Shown here piece after piece: positions 27,609-35,310 of a stretch of DNA of 64,000 nucleotides. This DNA comes from Pedobacter sp. Leaf176 (GTDB taxonomy: Bacteria > Bacteroidota > Bacteroidia > Sphingobacteriales > Sphingobacteriaceae): positions 564,280 through 628,279 of the forward strand of contig NZ_LMPD01000002.1 in the NCBI RefSeq assembly GCF_001424305.1, given 5' to 3'. The notes below the pieces were generated by a model. The model was not told where the DNA came from. It worked only from the letters and a program-made list of their open reading frames with translations, and made no database searches. Every line of letters begins with the position of its first letter. Position 1 is the stretch's first letter. A program made the translations under genes and the position numbers.

Positions 27609-28583
27609 ATGAAAATCCTATATATACTTCCACTAGCGCTAATGTTAAGCTGCTGTTCATCCGTTAAAAATCAATCTACTACAGGTTCAGGTAAATTGGA
27701 TAATCAACTTTTAAAAGATGTTGAAGTATTGTCTTCGGATGCTTATCAGGGCAGAAAAACCGGGACAAAAGGTACTGAAATGGCACGGGCTTACATTGTG
27801 GATCGTTTTCAAAAACTAGGCTTAAAATCTTATCCGCAAAATGTAAATTACGCCCAGGAATTTACTTTCAACTCCAGGGGCGGTGCAAAAGTGAATGGAA
27901 CAAATATTATAGGCTATATCCAGGGAAAAGGAACAAACGTAATTGTGGTTTCAGCACATTACGACCACCTGGGGGTTGTAAAAGATGAAGTTTTTAATGG
28001 AGCTGATGATAATGCATCAGGAACTGCGGGTTTGATGAAAATCGCGGAATACTTTGCTAAAAATAAGCCTAACAATACCATTATTTTTGCCGCCTTTGAT
28101 GCAGAAGAGATGGGTTTACAGGGCGCTAAAGCATTCGTAGCTAATCCACCTGTTCCAATAAATACCATCGCAATAGACCTGAATATGGACATGATAAGTC
28201 ATAGTGATAAAGGTGAGCTCTACGTGGCTGGTACATTCAAATATCCGAATTTGAAGAAATATATTGATACGACTAGAAAGGATATTAAAGTTATTTTAGG
28301 CCATGATGACCCTAAACTTGGTCATGATGACTGGACAAACCAAAGTGACCAGGGTGCTTTTAATGCAAAAAACATCCCATTTTTATATTTTGGTGTAGAA
28401 GATCATGAAGACTACCATAAAGCTACCGATGAATATTCTACCATTACAAAACAATTCTTCAGTGATGCAGCAAATGCAGTTTTAGAGGTTGTTAAAAGCA
28501 TAGACAAACAATCGGGCTTACAACAGTCCTTAAAAGACAAGATGTTAATGATGGATAATCCAAGAAAGTCTGAGAAATTTTAA
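27609..28583 (+). CDS. M28 family zinc peptidase, probable lipoprotein
   Basis: A 324-residue exported aminopeptidase-like protein. The N-terminus is hydrophobic and ends in a lipobox-like MLSCC near residue 15-16. The M28 di-zinc residues are readable: VSAHYDHLG (His, Asp), GADDNASGTAGL (bridging Asp), FDAEEMGLQGA (catalytic Glu pair), NMDMISH (Asp) and YFGVEDHEDYHKATD (C-terminal His). It is likely to trim peptides in the periplasm or at the outer membrane. It is monocistronic, with its own promoter box and a strong terminator. A second, unrelated-looking M28 gene lies at 58925. Confidence 0.9.
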   Translation: MKILYILPLALMLSCCSSVKNQSTTGSGKLDNQLLKDVEVLSSDAYQGRKTGTKGTEMARAYIVDRFQKLGLKSYPQNVNYAQEFTFNSRGGAKVNGTNIIGYIQGKGTNVIVVSAHYDHLGVVKDEVFNGADDNASGTAGLMKIAEYFAKNKPNNTIIFAAFDAEEMGLQGAKAFVANPPVPINTIAIDLNMDMISHSDKGELYVAGTFKYPNLKKYIDTTRKDIKVILGHDDPKLGHDDWTNQSDQGAFNAKNIPFLYFGVEDHEDYHKATDEYSTITKQFFSDAANAVLEVVKSIDKQSGLQQSLKDKMLMMDNPRKSEKF

Positions 28584-28615
28584 TATTCTCGGCCACCTAA
28601 ACCTTCTCAAATTTA

Positions 28616-28641
28616 CCTGCCCGCTTCGGGCAGGTTTTTTT
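28616..28641 (+). terminator. Rho-independent terminator after the M28 lipoprotein gene
   Basis: A GC-rich 8-bp stem CCTGCCCG (28616-28623) with CGGGCAGG (28627-28634), a 3-base loop and seven T. Confidence 0.92.
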
Positions 28642-28701
28642 ATGTGCTAAATTATTTTATATAAATTTTATTTAACTGATTATCAATTATTTATAAAATA
28701 A

Positions 28702-28768
28702 ACTATAAAAATAGTTTGCAAACTATTTTTATAGTAGTAACTTCATATAACGAAACTATAAAAATAGT
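28702..28768 (+). promoter_or_regulatory. Triple operator of the BlaI-type repressor
   Basis: Three copies of the dyad ACTAT-N4-ATAGT stand at 28702-28715, 28722-28735 and 28755-28768. The first two form a perfect 34-base palindrome centred between 28718 and 28719. The third ends 4 bases before the ATG of the BlaI-like gene. This is the arrangement expected of an autoregulated BlaI/MecI operator, with the sites overlapping the promoter and the ribosome binding region. The match to this repressor is inferred from position. Confidence 0.8.
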
Positions 28769-28772
28769 TGAA

Positions 28773-29141
28773 ATGATAAAAGAACTTACAAAAGCGGAAG
28801 AACAGATAATGCTTATCCTTTGGGAAATGAAGGAAGGATTGGTAAAGGATGTTATCGAAAAGATGAACGAGCCTAAACCTGCCTATAATACCGTTTCAAC
28901 GGTGATAAGGGTTTTAGAAAGCAAAGGTTTTGTAGACCACAAGGCTGTCGGCAATACTTACATCTACTTCCCCATCGTAAAAGAAGCTGATTATAAACGA
29001 TTTGCGTTAGACAAAGTAATGAACAATTATTTTGAGAACTCTTACGAAAGTTTGGTTTCTTTTCTGGTAAAAGAAAAGAGTATGAGCAATGAAAAACTTA
29101 ATGAGTTAATTCAACTCGCTGAAAAACTTAAAAAAGATTAG
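28773..29141 (+). CDS. BlaI/MecI/CopY family transcriptional repressor
   Basis: A 122-residue winged-helix repressor. It begins IKELTKAEEQIMLILWEM, has the recognition region AYNTVSTVIRVLESKGFV (about 36-53), and ends with the dimerisation helices (SYESLVSFLVKEKSMSNEKL). Family members dimerise on short dyads and are inactivated through a membrane metallopeptidase partner. Here the partner gene follows with overlapping stop and start. The ATG at 28773 is chosen because the longer in-frame TTG (28716) lies inside the operator palindrome. A beta-lactamase is not nearby, so the controlled process is unknown. Confidence 0.92.
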   Translation: MIKELTKAEEQIMLILWEMKEGLVKDVIEKMNEPKPAYNTVSTVIRVLESKGFVDHKAVGNTYIYFPIVKEADYKRFALDKVMNNYFENSYESLVSFLVKEKSMSNEKLNELIQLAEKLKKD

Positions 29142-29143
29142 TG

Positions 29144-30601
29144 ATGAACTGGCTATATTATCTACTCGAGGCAAACCTGTACATGACTATATTTTACGGG
29201 TTTTACAGGCTATTTTTACATAAGGAAACATTCTACGCGCTCAACAGATATTACTTAGTCTTAAGTTCACTGTTCGCTTTTCTGATCCCGTCACTTCAAT
29301 TGGGGTTTTTAACAAGGGAAATTGTTGTAATTGAGGAGCCGGTTTATCAACAAATTCATATAGAAGCAACTTTATTAAACACTGAAAATATACTGCTGTC
29401 TCTTTATGCTTTGGTTGTCTTAATATTCTTTTCAAAAATAGCCTTTGGATTCAGGCATATTTTCAAATTACTTAGAAAACCAAATAAAACCACTGAAGAT
29501 GGCATCACGGTAATTGAATTAGCGGATACCAAAACTGCTTTCTCTTTCTTCAATATGCTTTTTATTGACCCTGAACTACCTAACAAAAACACTATTTTGA
29601 TGCATGAGATGGCTCATATTCATCAGAAGCATAGCTTTGATATCTTGTTTTTTGAACTGATAAGAAGCTTAAGCTGGTTCAATCCGATAGCACATTTCCT
29701 TAAACGCGATATAAAACTTATACACGAATTTCTCGCCGATGAAGAAACAACTAATAAAGGAATGGAAAAGTATGAATATGCCCTGTTTCTTATTCAGAAT
29801 TCTTACGGCGAAAAACATTTGCAATTAACGAACCAAATATTTAATTCATCCATTTTAAAAAGAAGAATAAGCATGTTAAATCAAAAGAAATCAGCAAAAT
29901 GGGCCAGGCTCAGATTGTTATTAATACTCCCCATTGTTGGTGGAATGCTTTGTACATCAACCTTGGCCTTCACAAAAGATTACGGAGCGGTCGATTTATT
30001 CCCTAAAAAAAATATTCAAGTCCAGGATACCGTTAAACGACCCAAGGCTAAAGAAATTGTTATTGCTGAGCCTTTACAAACGGTTAAAAAAGTAAAACTT
30101 GATACACCTCCGCCTTCGCCAATTGAACCGCCGGTAATTAAGAAAGTAAAAAGAGTGAAATTAGCCCCACCGCCACCACCGCCTGTTGAACCGCCGGTAA
30201 ATAAAAAAGTAAAAAGCGTGAAACTCGCTCCACCTCCACCGGCGGAACCTAAATCGACTAAAGTTGAAGTACTGGAAATAAAATTAAGCCCGCCACCTCC
30301 ACCTGTTGAACCTCCTGCAAAAAAAGATTTAACAGAACGTGTCGTAAAAGGTTACCCACTCAAAAACGTACAGATAAAAGCTCAAACGCCTAAATCTCAA
30401 TCAGAACTTGCCCCAATAAAGGTAAAGGGGCATAAAACACAGGGTAAAACCACCGTGAAGCCAGAGCCAGTACAAAAGAATGATGATAAAGATGTTACTA
30501 TCTCCATCGCAAAATCAGCTTCGACAAAAGCCGCTGTTCAGATCAAGGACGTCATTCTAAAGGAAATTAAGGATGCTCGATCAAAAGTTGCGACTAATTA
30601 A
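29144..30601 (+). CDS. M56 family membrane metallopeptidase (BlaR1-like) with proline-rich periplasmic tail
   Basis: About 485 residues. Four membrane helices are readable (about 2-22, 36-54, 85-105, 257-276, counted from the GTG at 29141). The zinc site HEMAH (155-159) and the downstream Glu in HEFLADEE sit in the cytoplasmic loop, as in BlaR1/MecR1. After helix 4 there is no penicillin-binding sensor. Instead the tail has four proline units (PPPSPIEPP, PPPPPPVEPP, PPPPAEP, PPPPPVEPP at about 323-392) alternating with KVKxVKL stretches. Signalling through cleavage of the adjacent repressor is inferred. The gene follows blaI without a gap. Confidence 0.9.
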   Translation: MNWLYYLLEANLYMTIFYGFYRLFLHKETFYALNRYYLVLSSLFAFLIPSLQLGFLTREIVVIEEPVYQQIHIEATLLNTENILLSLYALVVLIFFSKIAFGFRHIFKLLRKPNKTTEDGITVIELADTKTAFSFFNMLFIDPELPNKNTILMHEMAHIHQKHSFDILFFELIRSLSWFNPIAHFLKRDIKLIHEFLADEETTNKGMEKYEYALFLIQNSYGEKHLQLTNQIFNSSILKRRISMLNQKKSAKWARLRLLLILPIVGGMLCTSTLAFTKDYGAVDLFPKKNIQVQDTVKRPKAKEIVIAEPLQTVKKVKLDTPPPSPIEPPVIKKVKRVKLAPPPPPPVEPPVNKKVKSVKLAPPPPAEPKSTKVEVLEIKLSPPPPPVEPPAKKDLTERVVKGYPLKNVQIKAQTPKSQSELAPIKVKGHKTQGKTTVKPEPVQKNDDKDVTISIAKSASTKAAVQIKDVILKEIKDARSKVATN

Positions 30602-30671
30602 AAAGTCAGAACTAACTGATAGATGTCTAGCAGAAAAAACCTAATAGTAATTAATATTTTGATCAAGAATT

Positions 30672-32261
30672 ATGAGCTGGTTATTTTATCTACTCGAAGC
30701 AAACTTATATTTATTTATATTTTATGGCTTCTTCAAAATTTTCTTAAACAAAGACACATTCTATAGTCTCAATAGATACTATTTGATTTTTTCGACACTT
30801 ATTTCCTTTTTAATACCATTTTTTAAAGTGGGAATTTGGAACAACGAAGTAATAAATGTTGTTGAGGAAGCTGTTTTTACCGAGCAAGCGATCACTCCAA
30901 ATGCCAATATGATTCAACATCCGCAAATTGTCGAATCTGCTTTTACTTTAAATTCCTTCATTTTTACTGTCTATCTGGTTGTTACGTTATTTTTAGTATT
31001 CAGGTTAATAAGAGGTTTTATTTATATTTTGAAAATTAAAAGCTTGAATGAATATGGAATTAGAAACGGCATCAGAATCATATATCTTGAAAAATCAAAT
31101 GCTGCATTTTCCTTTTTCAACCTGCTATTTATCGATCCCGAATTAGAAAACCAAAGTACCATCAGAAAACATGAAATGGCACATATAAAACAAGGTCATA
31201 GCTTCGACATCCTATTTTGCGAGCTTATTGGTGCAATAAATTGGTTTAATCCAGTCGTTTATCTGTTAAAAAAGGATATAAAGCTTATTCATGAATATTT
31301 GGCCGACCTGGAGGTAACCGATTCAGACATGAAGAAGTACGATTATGCCATGTTCCTCATTAAACAATCTATTAGTCTTCAAAACTTAACGCTTACAAAT
31401 CAAATATTTAATTCATCACTCTTAAAAAAAAGAATATCCATGTTAAATCAAAATAAAACAGCAGGATGGGTAAGACTCAAAATGTTATTCGTATTACCTA
31501 TAATCTGTGGCATGCTAGGACTATCAACTATGGCTTTTACTAAAACTTATGGTGTAATGGATTTATATGCAAACGCAATAATAAAACAAGACACCGTCAA
31601 AACTAATAGCATAATAGAAGGATTAACGATTCAAGAAGAGGGTACTAAAATTACTTTATCTTTTAGATATAATGACTTACTAAAAAAGGGAATGCCAGTA
31701 TCGAAAAAACTCTTTGTTGTAAATGGCAAATTGATTGAATCCGGAAGCTTTGGTGGTGTCGAAAATGCAGATTATTTTATCGCATTAGATTCAGATAATG
31801 GAATGAAAAAATACGGTAAAAAGGCTGAATTTGGCGCAATCGAAGCGGTTGGAAAAAATATTAAAATTTTAGATGTCCCTTCTCCGCCACCCACAGGAAA
31901 ACCTAATAGACCAAACTTAAGCCCACTACCACCTCCGCCACCGGGTGAACCAAAGGTTAAAACTGAAAAATATCCAAGTCCAACAGCAGCAAGAAATGTC
32001 GTTTTGGACAGGCGCAAAAATGAAAAGTTTATCCTTCCGGAAATGAGTTCCGGACGAAAATCACTTCAGATATTGAGTTCATCTGGCAAGCGGATATACA
32101 CAACATTTAATTATGTGAATGACTGGGATGGTAAACTATCAAACATTCAAATGTTAAAAGACAAAACGATACCAGCCGGAAAATATGTTTATGTTGTGCT
32201 GATTACTAAAAAAGATAACCAACCGAACGATTCAAAACGAGGGTACCTTACCATCATTTAA
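30672..32261 (+). CDS. Second M56 membrane metallopeptidase, with T9SS type-B-like C-terminal domain
   Basis: A 529-residue paralogue of the preceding gene (both begin W-x-x-YLLEANLY and share FNSSxLKxRISMLNQ). Zinc motif HEMAH is at 167-171, HEYLADLE at 207-214, and the fourth membrane helix at about 270-288. The periplasmic part has a degenerate receptor-plug-like stretch (LFVVNGKL ... YGKKAEFGAIEAVGK, about 347-396), a proline-rich linker (402-427), and a C-terminal domain (about 450-529). That domain matches the gliding-motility/T9SS type B sorting pattern: LQILSSSGKRIYTTFNY, NDWDGK, IPAGKYVYVV, KRGYLTII. This fusion is unusual. It probably shares the blaI operon. Confidence 0.88.
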   Translation: MSWLFYLLEANLYLFIFYGFFKIFLNKDTFYSLNRYYLIFSTLISFLIPFFKVGIWNNEVINVVEEAVFTEQAITPNANMIQHPQIVESAFTLNSFIFTVYLVVTLFLVFRLIRGFIYILKIKSLNEYGIRNGIRIIYLEKSNAAFSFFNLLFIDPELENQSTIRKHEMAHIKQGHSFDILFCELIGAINWFNPVVYLLKKDIKLIHEYLADLEVTDSDMKKYDYAMFLIKQSISLQNLTLTNQIFNSSLLKKRISMLNQNKTAGWVRLKMLFVLPIICGMLGLSTMAFTKTYGVMDLYANAIIKQDTVKTNSIIEGLTIQEEGTKITLSFRYNDLLKKGMPVSKKLFVVNGKLIESGSFGGVENADYFIALDSDNGMKKYGKKAEFGAIEAVGKNIKILDVPSPPPTGKPNRPNLSPLPPPPPGEPKVKTEKYPSPTAARNVVLDRRKNEKFILPEMSSGRKSLQILSSSGKRIYTTFNYVNDWDGKLSNIQMLKDKTIPAGKYVYVVLITKKDNQPNDSKRGYLTII

Positions 32262-32897
32262 CTATTGAGGAACGTAAACCACATATTTCGTTTCAAAAAA
32301 ATCTTCATCAAAATAAGCTGAAAGCGGGTATAATTCTGCTTTCAGTTTCGATTCTTTAATCTCTTCTGCCAACTCGCCTCCTTTTAAATAAAGAATTCCA
32401 TTTGGAATTGCATTTAGGGATTCTTTTTTAAACTTTCCTTGAATCCAGGGATAAAATTCTCCTAAACGAGTAACTGCCCGGGAAACCACGAAATTAAATT
32501 TCTCTTTAATTTGTTCCGCCCTTAAATGGTCGGCTTTTAAGTTTTCCAAACCAAGTGCCGAAGATACTTCTTTTACCACTTTGATTTTTTTGCCGATTGA
32601 ATCCACCAGGTAAAAATCAGTTTCAGGAAATAAAATAGCTAAAGGAATCCCCGGAAATCCACCTCCTGTGCCTACGTCTAAAACAGTTTCTCCAGGTTTA
32701 AATGCACAAACCTTCGCAATACCCAGAGAATGCAATACATGACGTTCATATAGTTCTTCTATATCTTTCCTGGAGATTACATTAATCTGCGCATTCCAGA
32801 AACTATATAAATCGAACAATTGTGCAAACTGGGCAATTTGTATTGCTGATAAATCGGGGAAGTATTTTAGAATGATATCAGGTTTAACTTCAGACAT
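32262..32897 (-). CDS. rsmG: 16S rRNA (guanine-527-N7)-methyltransferase RsmG
   Basis: A 211-residue SAM-dependent methyltransferase that modifies G527 of 16S rRNA. The Rossmann SAM motif is VLDVGTGGGFPGIPLAI (about 69-85), preceded by the family segment FWNAQINVISRKD and followed by VVSRAVTRL. The length is typical. It ends exactly one base after the stop of the convergent M56 gene, with no spacer, so neither gene has room for its own terminator there. The glycosyltransferase gene lies 19 bases upstream on the same strand. Confidence 0.95.
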   Translation of the reverse strand: MSEVKPDIILKYFPDLSAIQIAQFAQLFDLYSFWNAQINVISRKDIEELYERHVLHSLGIAKVCAFKPGETVLDVGTGGGFPGIPLAILFPETDFYLVDSIGKKIKVVKEVSSALGLENLKADHLRAEQIKEKFNFVVSRAVTRLGEFYPWIQGKFKKESLNAIPNGILYLKGGELAEEIKESKLKAELYPLSAYFDEDFFETKYVVYVPQ

Positions 32898-32916
32898 AGT
32901 GTGTTTTCAATTGCGT

Positions 32917-34044
32917 TTATTTCCAGTTTACTTTTTTCTTTCCGAACATTGATAAAAAGCCATTCAACATCAAAAAGAAGAACAAAAGTATATCTAAAAT
33001 TGGGAACCACCAACGTAAATCGCGATAATTTAACCGGCTTAGCAACTTCGGATAGACCAGACATCTGATGATGATGCTAAACAAAAATAGGCTACCAGCA
33101 ATATATTTACTTTCCCGACTGAAAAACATACAGACACCAAATCCAACGTAAAACAAGAATTGAAATATGATTTGTAAACTTAAAATGAACTTATGTTTAG
33201 ACTTATAAAGCTTTCCAGCTCCAAAATGACGTTTTTTCTGGCGTAAATACCCCGCCCAGGTTCGATTCGGTTCGCTCCAAACATGGCTGTCTTTATTTAT
33301 CCTGATTTCGGTATTTGAAGAAGTTGCATGGGCATTTACAAATAAATCATCATCTCCTGATGGTATGTGCATGTGCGCTGCAAAGCCTTTATTTTTGAAG
33401 AAAAGAGACTTCTTGTAGGCCATGTTTCGCCCTACCCCCATGTATGGCATGCCTTTTAATGCGAAGGAAAGGTAGTTAACGGCTGTAAAAAACGTTTCAA
33501 ATCGGATCAGCGCATTCAGCAAGCCCTTCTTTTTTAAATATGGTGAATAGCCTAAAACGATTTCGGTACGCTCGTCAACAGGCTTTTGCATACACATCAG
33601 CCAGTTAGCACTTTCAGGTTCGCAATCTGCATCTGTGAAAACAAGCCAATCGTATTTGGACGCCTTAATTCCCATCGTAACGGCAAATTTCTTTCCGGCA
33701 ATAAACTTCTCGTTATCCAGTATTTTTACTATTTTCAGATTAGCGTACTTTTTTTCGAGCGCCTCTAAAAATTCTTCGGTTCCATCCCAGGATCTGTCGT
33801 TCACAACAACGACCTCGAATTCCGGATAATTCTGCTCAAGTATTGATGGTAAATATTTTTCTAGATTTTTAATTTCATTTCTTGCACAGACAACCACACT
33901 AACTCCGGACTTTGCATTATCAGGAACATGCTCTACGCTGATATTGGCTAGTTTCAAGTGTACAAACAGTACATAATACAATTGTACAAGCAGGCAAAAA
34001 GTAAAAAAAGAAATCAGACAGATTTCGACCGGATTTAATATCAC
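32917..34044 (-). CDS. Family 2 glycosyltransferase, membrane-anchored
   Basis: A GT-A fold glycosyltransferase of about 375 residues. An N-terminal membrane helix is followed by VSVVVCARNE, VVVVNDRSWDGT, the metal-binding DADCE, and a QKRHF-type motif (YLRQKKRHFGAG). Three or four C-terminal hydrophobic helices follow. This layout fits transferases that extend lipid-linked or surface glycans; the sugar is unknown. The reading frame can extend to an ATG at 34134, but a TAnnTTTG box lies inside that extension (34118-34125). I therefore prefer the GTG at 34044, which begins just before the first membrane helix. Likely co-transcribed with rsmG. Confidence 0.82.
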   Translation of the reverse strand: MILNPVEICLISFFTFCLLVQLYYVLFVHLKLANISVEHVPDNAKSGVSVVVCARNEIKNLEKYLPSILEQNYPEFEVVVVNDRSWDGTEEFLEALEKKYANLKIVKILDNEKFIAGKKFAVTMGIKASKYDWLVFTDADCEPESANWLMCMQKPVDERTEIVLGYSPYLKKKGLLNALIRFETFFTAVNYLSFALKGMPYMGVGRNMAYKKSLFFKNKGFAAHMHIPSGDDDLFVNAHATSSNTEIRINKDSHVWSEPNRTWAGYLRQKKRHFGAGKLYKSKHKFILSLQIIFQFLFYVGFGVCMFFSRESKYIAGSLFLFSIIIRCLVYPKLLSRLNYRDLRWWFPILDILLFFFLMLNGFLSMFGKKKVNWK

Positions 34045-34117
34045 AACGTTAAAATAAACAGGCGCAAATTTCTCATTTTTAATCTGTAATACACTTCTAT
34101 GTTGATAAAAAATTAAA

Positions 34118-34125
34118 CAAAAATA
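34118..34125 (-). promoter_or_regulatory. -7 promoter box for the glycosyltransferase-rsmG unit
   Basis: On the minus strand TATTTTTG, an exact TAnnTTTG. It lies within the longest version of the reading frame, which argues for a downstream start. Confidence 0.5.
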
Positions 34126-34141
34126 AACCCTCATATTTTCT

Positions 34142-34149
34142 TACTTTTG
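34142..34149 (+). promoter_or_regulatory. -7 promoter box for tgt
   Basis: TACTTTTG, an exact TAnnTTTG, 29 bases before the tgt ATG and back to back with the divergent promoter at 34118-34125. Confidence 0.55.
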
Positions 34150-34178
34150 GCTGATTTTTGTGACGAGAAACACACCAT

Positions 34179-35309
34179 ATGAAATTTACTTTACAGGCTA
34201 ACGATCCGCTGTCAAAAGCCAGGGCCGGAACGGTTACAACAGCCCACGGCGATATACAAACACCTATTTTTATGCCTGTTGGAACTGCAGGCACTGTGAA
34301 AGCGGTTCACCAGCGTGAGCTTGAGCAGGATATTAATGCACAGATTATTCTAGGGAATACTTACCATCTTTACTTAAGGCCAGGATTAGAAATTTTAGAA
34401 AAAGCTGGAGGTTTACATAAATTTATTGGCTGGGACAGGCCAATTCTAACCGATAGTGGTGGTTATCAGGTATATTCATTAAGTAAAGTTCGGAAAATTA
34501 AAGAAGAAGGGGTTACCTTTAACTCGCACATAGATGGTTCTAAACATTTGTTTACCCCGGAATATGCAATGAATATACAGCGAACAATCGGAGCAGATAT
34601 TATTATGGCTTTTGATGAATGCACGCCCTATCCATGCGATTATACTTATGCTGCAGAATCGATTAAGATGACACATCGTTGGTTAAAGCGCTGCTGTACC
34701 CACTTCGACAATACCGAACCGAAATATGGTTTTGAACAAACCTTATTCCCTATTGTTCAGGGTTCTGTATATAAAGATTTAAGGATAAAATCAGCAGAAT
34801 TTATTGCCAGCATGGGCCGCGAGGGTAATGCCATCGGCGGTTTATCTGTTGGAGAACCTGCCGAAGAAATGTACGCCATGACGGAAATTGTTTGTGATAT
34901 ATTACCTTATGAAAAACCGCGTTACTTAATGGGTGTGGGTACACCAATCAATATTTTAGAAAATATAGCGCTCGGAGTGGATATGTTTGACTGTGTAATG
35001 CCTACACGAAACGCCAGAAATGGCATGTTATTTACGAAAAATGGCATTATAAATATCAGAAACAAGAAATGGGAAAACGATTTCTCTCCTATAGAAGCTG
35101 ATAGCGACTTACATGTAGATTTAGTTACGAGCAAAGCATATTTACGCCACTTAGTTCATAGTAAAGAGATGCTTGGCGCACAAATTGCGACCCTGCATAA
35201 CTTACACTTTTATCTTTGGCTGGTTAAAGAAGCCAGAGAAAAAATTATTAACGGCGAATTTTACGAATGGAAAAACCAAATGGTTAAGGTTTTGGGTAAC
35301 AAGCTATAA
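34179..35309 (+). CDS. tgt: tRNA-guanine (queuine) transglycosylase
   Basis: A 376-residue enzyme exchanging G34 of GUN-anticodon tRNAs for preQ1 on the way to queuosine. The barrel residues are present: TDSGGYQVYS (Asp92), AFDECTPYP, GGLSVGEP, and the nucleophile Asp271 in FDCVMPTRNARNG. The usual zinc ligands are not: aligned with E. coli Tgt, Cys302, Cys304 and Cys307 become Ser309, Leu311 and Asp314, while the His333 equivalent (His340, LHNLHFY) remains. This may be a lineage trait, and the fold is otherwise complete. It leads an operon with the LptF/G-type permease (1-base gap) and the EamA transporter. Confidence 0.95.
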   Translation: MKFTLQANDPLSKARAGTVTTAHGDIQTPIFMPVGTAGTVKAVHQRELEQDINAQIILGNTYHLYLRPGLEILEKAGGLHKFIGWDRPILTDSGGYQVYSLSKVRKIKEEGVTFNSHIDGSKHLFTPEYAMNIQRTIGADIIMAFDECTPYPCDYTYAAESIKMTHRWLKRCCTHFDNTEPKYGFEQTLFPIVQGSVYKDLRIKSAEFIASMGREGNAIGGLSVGEPAEEMYAMTEIVCDILPYEKPRYLMGVGTPINILENIALGVDMFDCVMPTRNARNGMLFTKNGIINIRNKKWENDFSPIEADSDLHVDLVTSKAYLRHLVHSKEMLGAQIATLHNLHFYLWLVKEAREKIINGEFYEWKNQMVKVLGNKL

Positions 35310-35310
35310 A

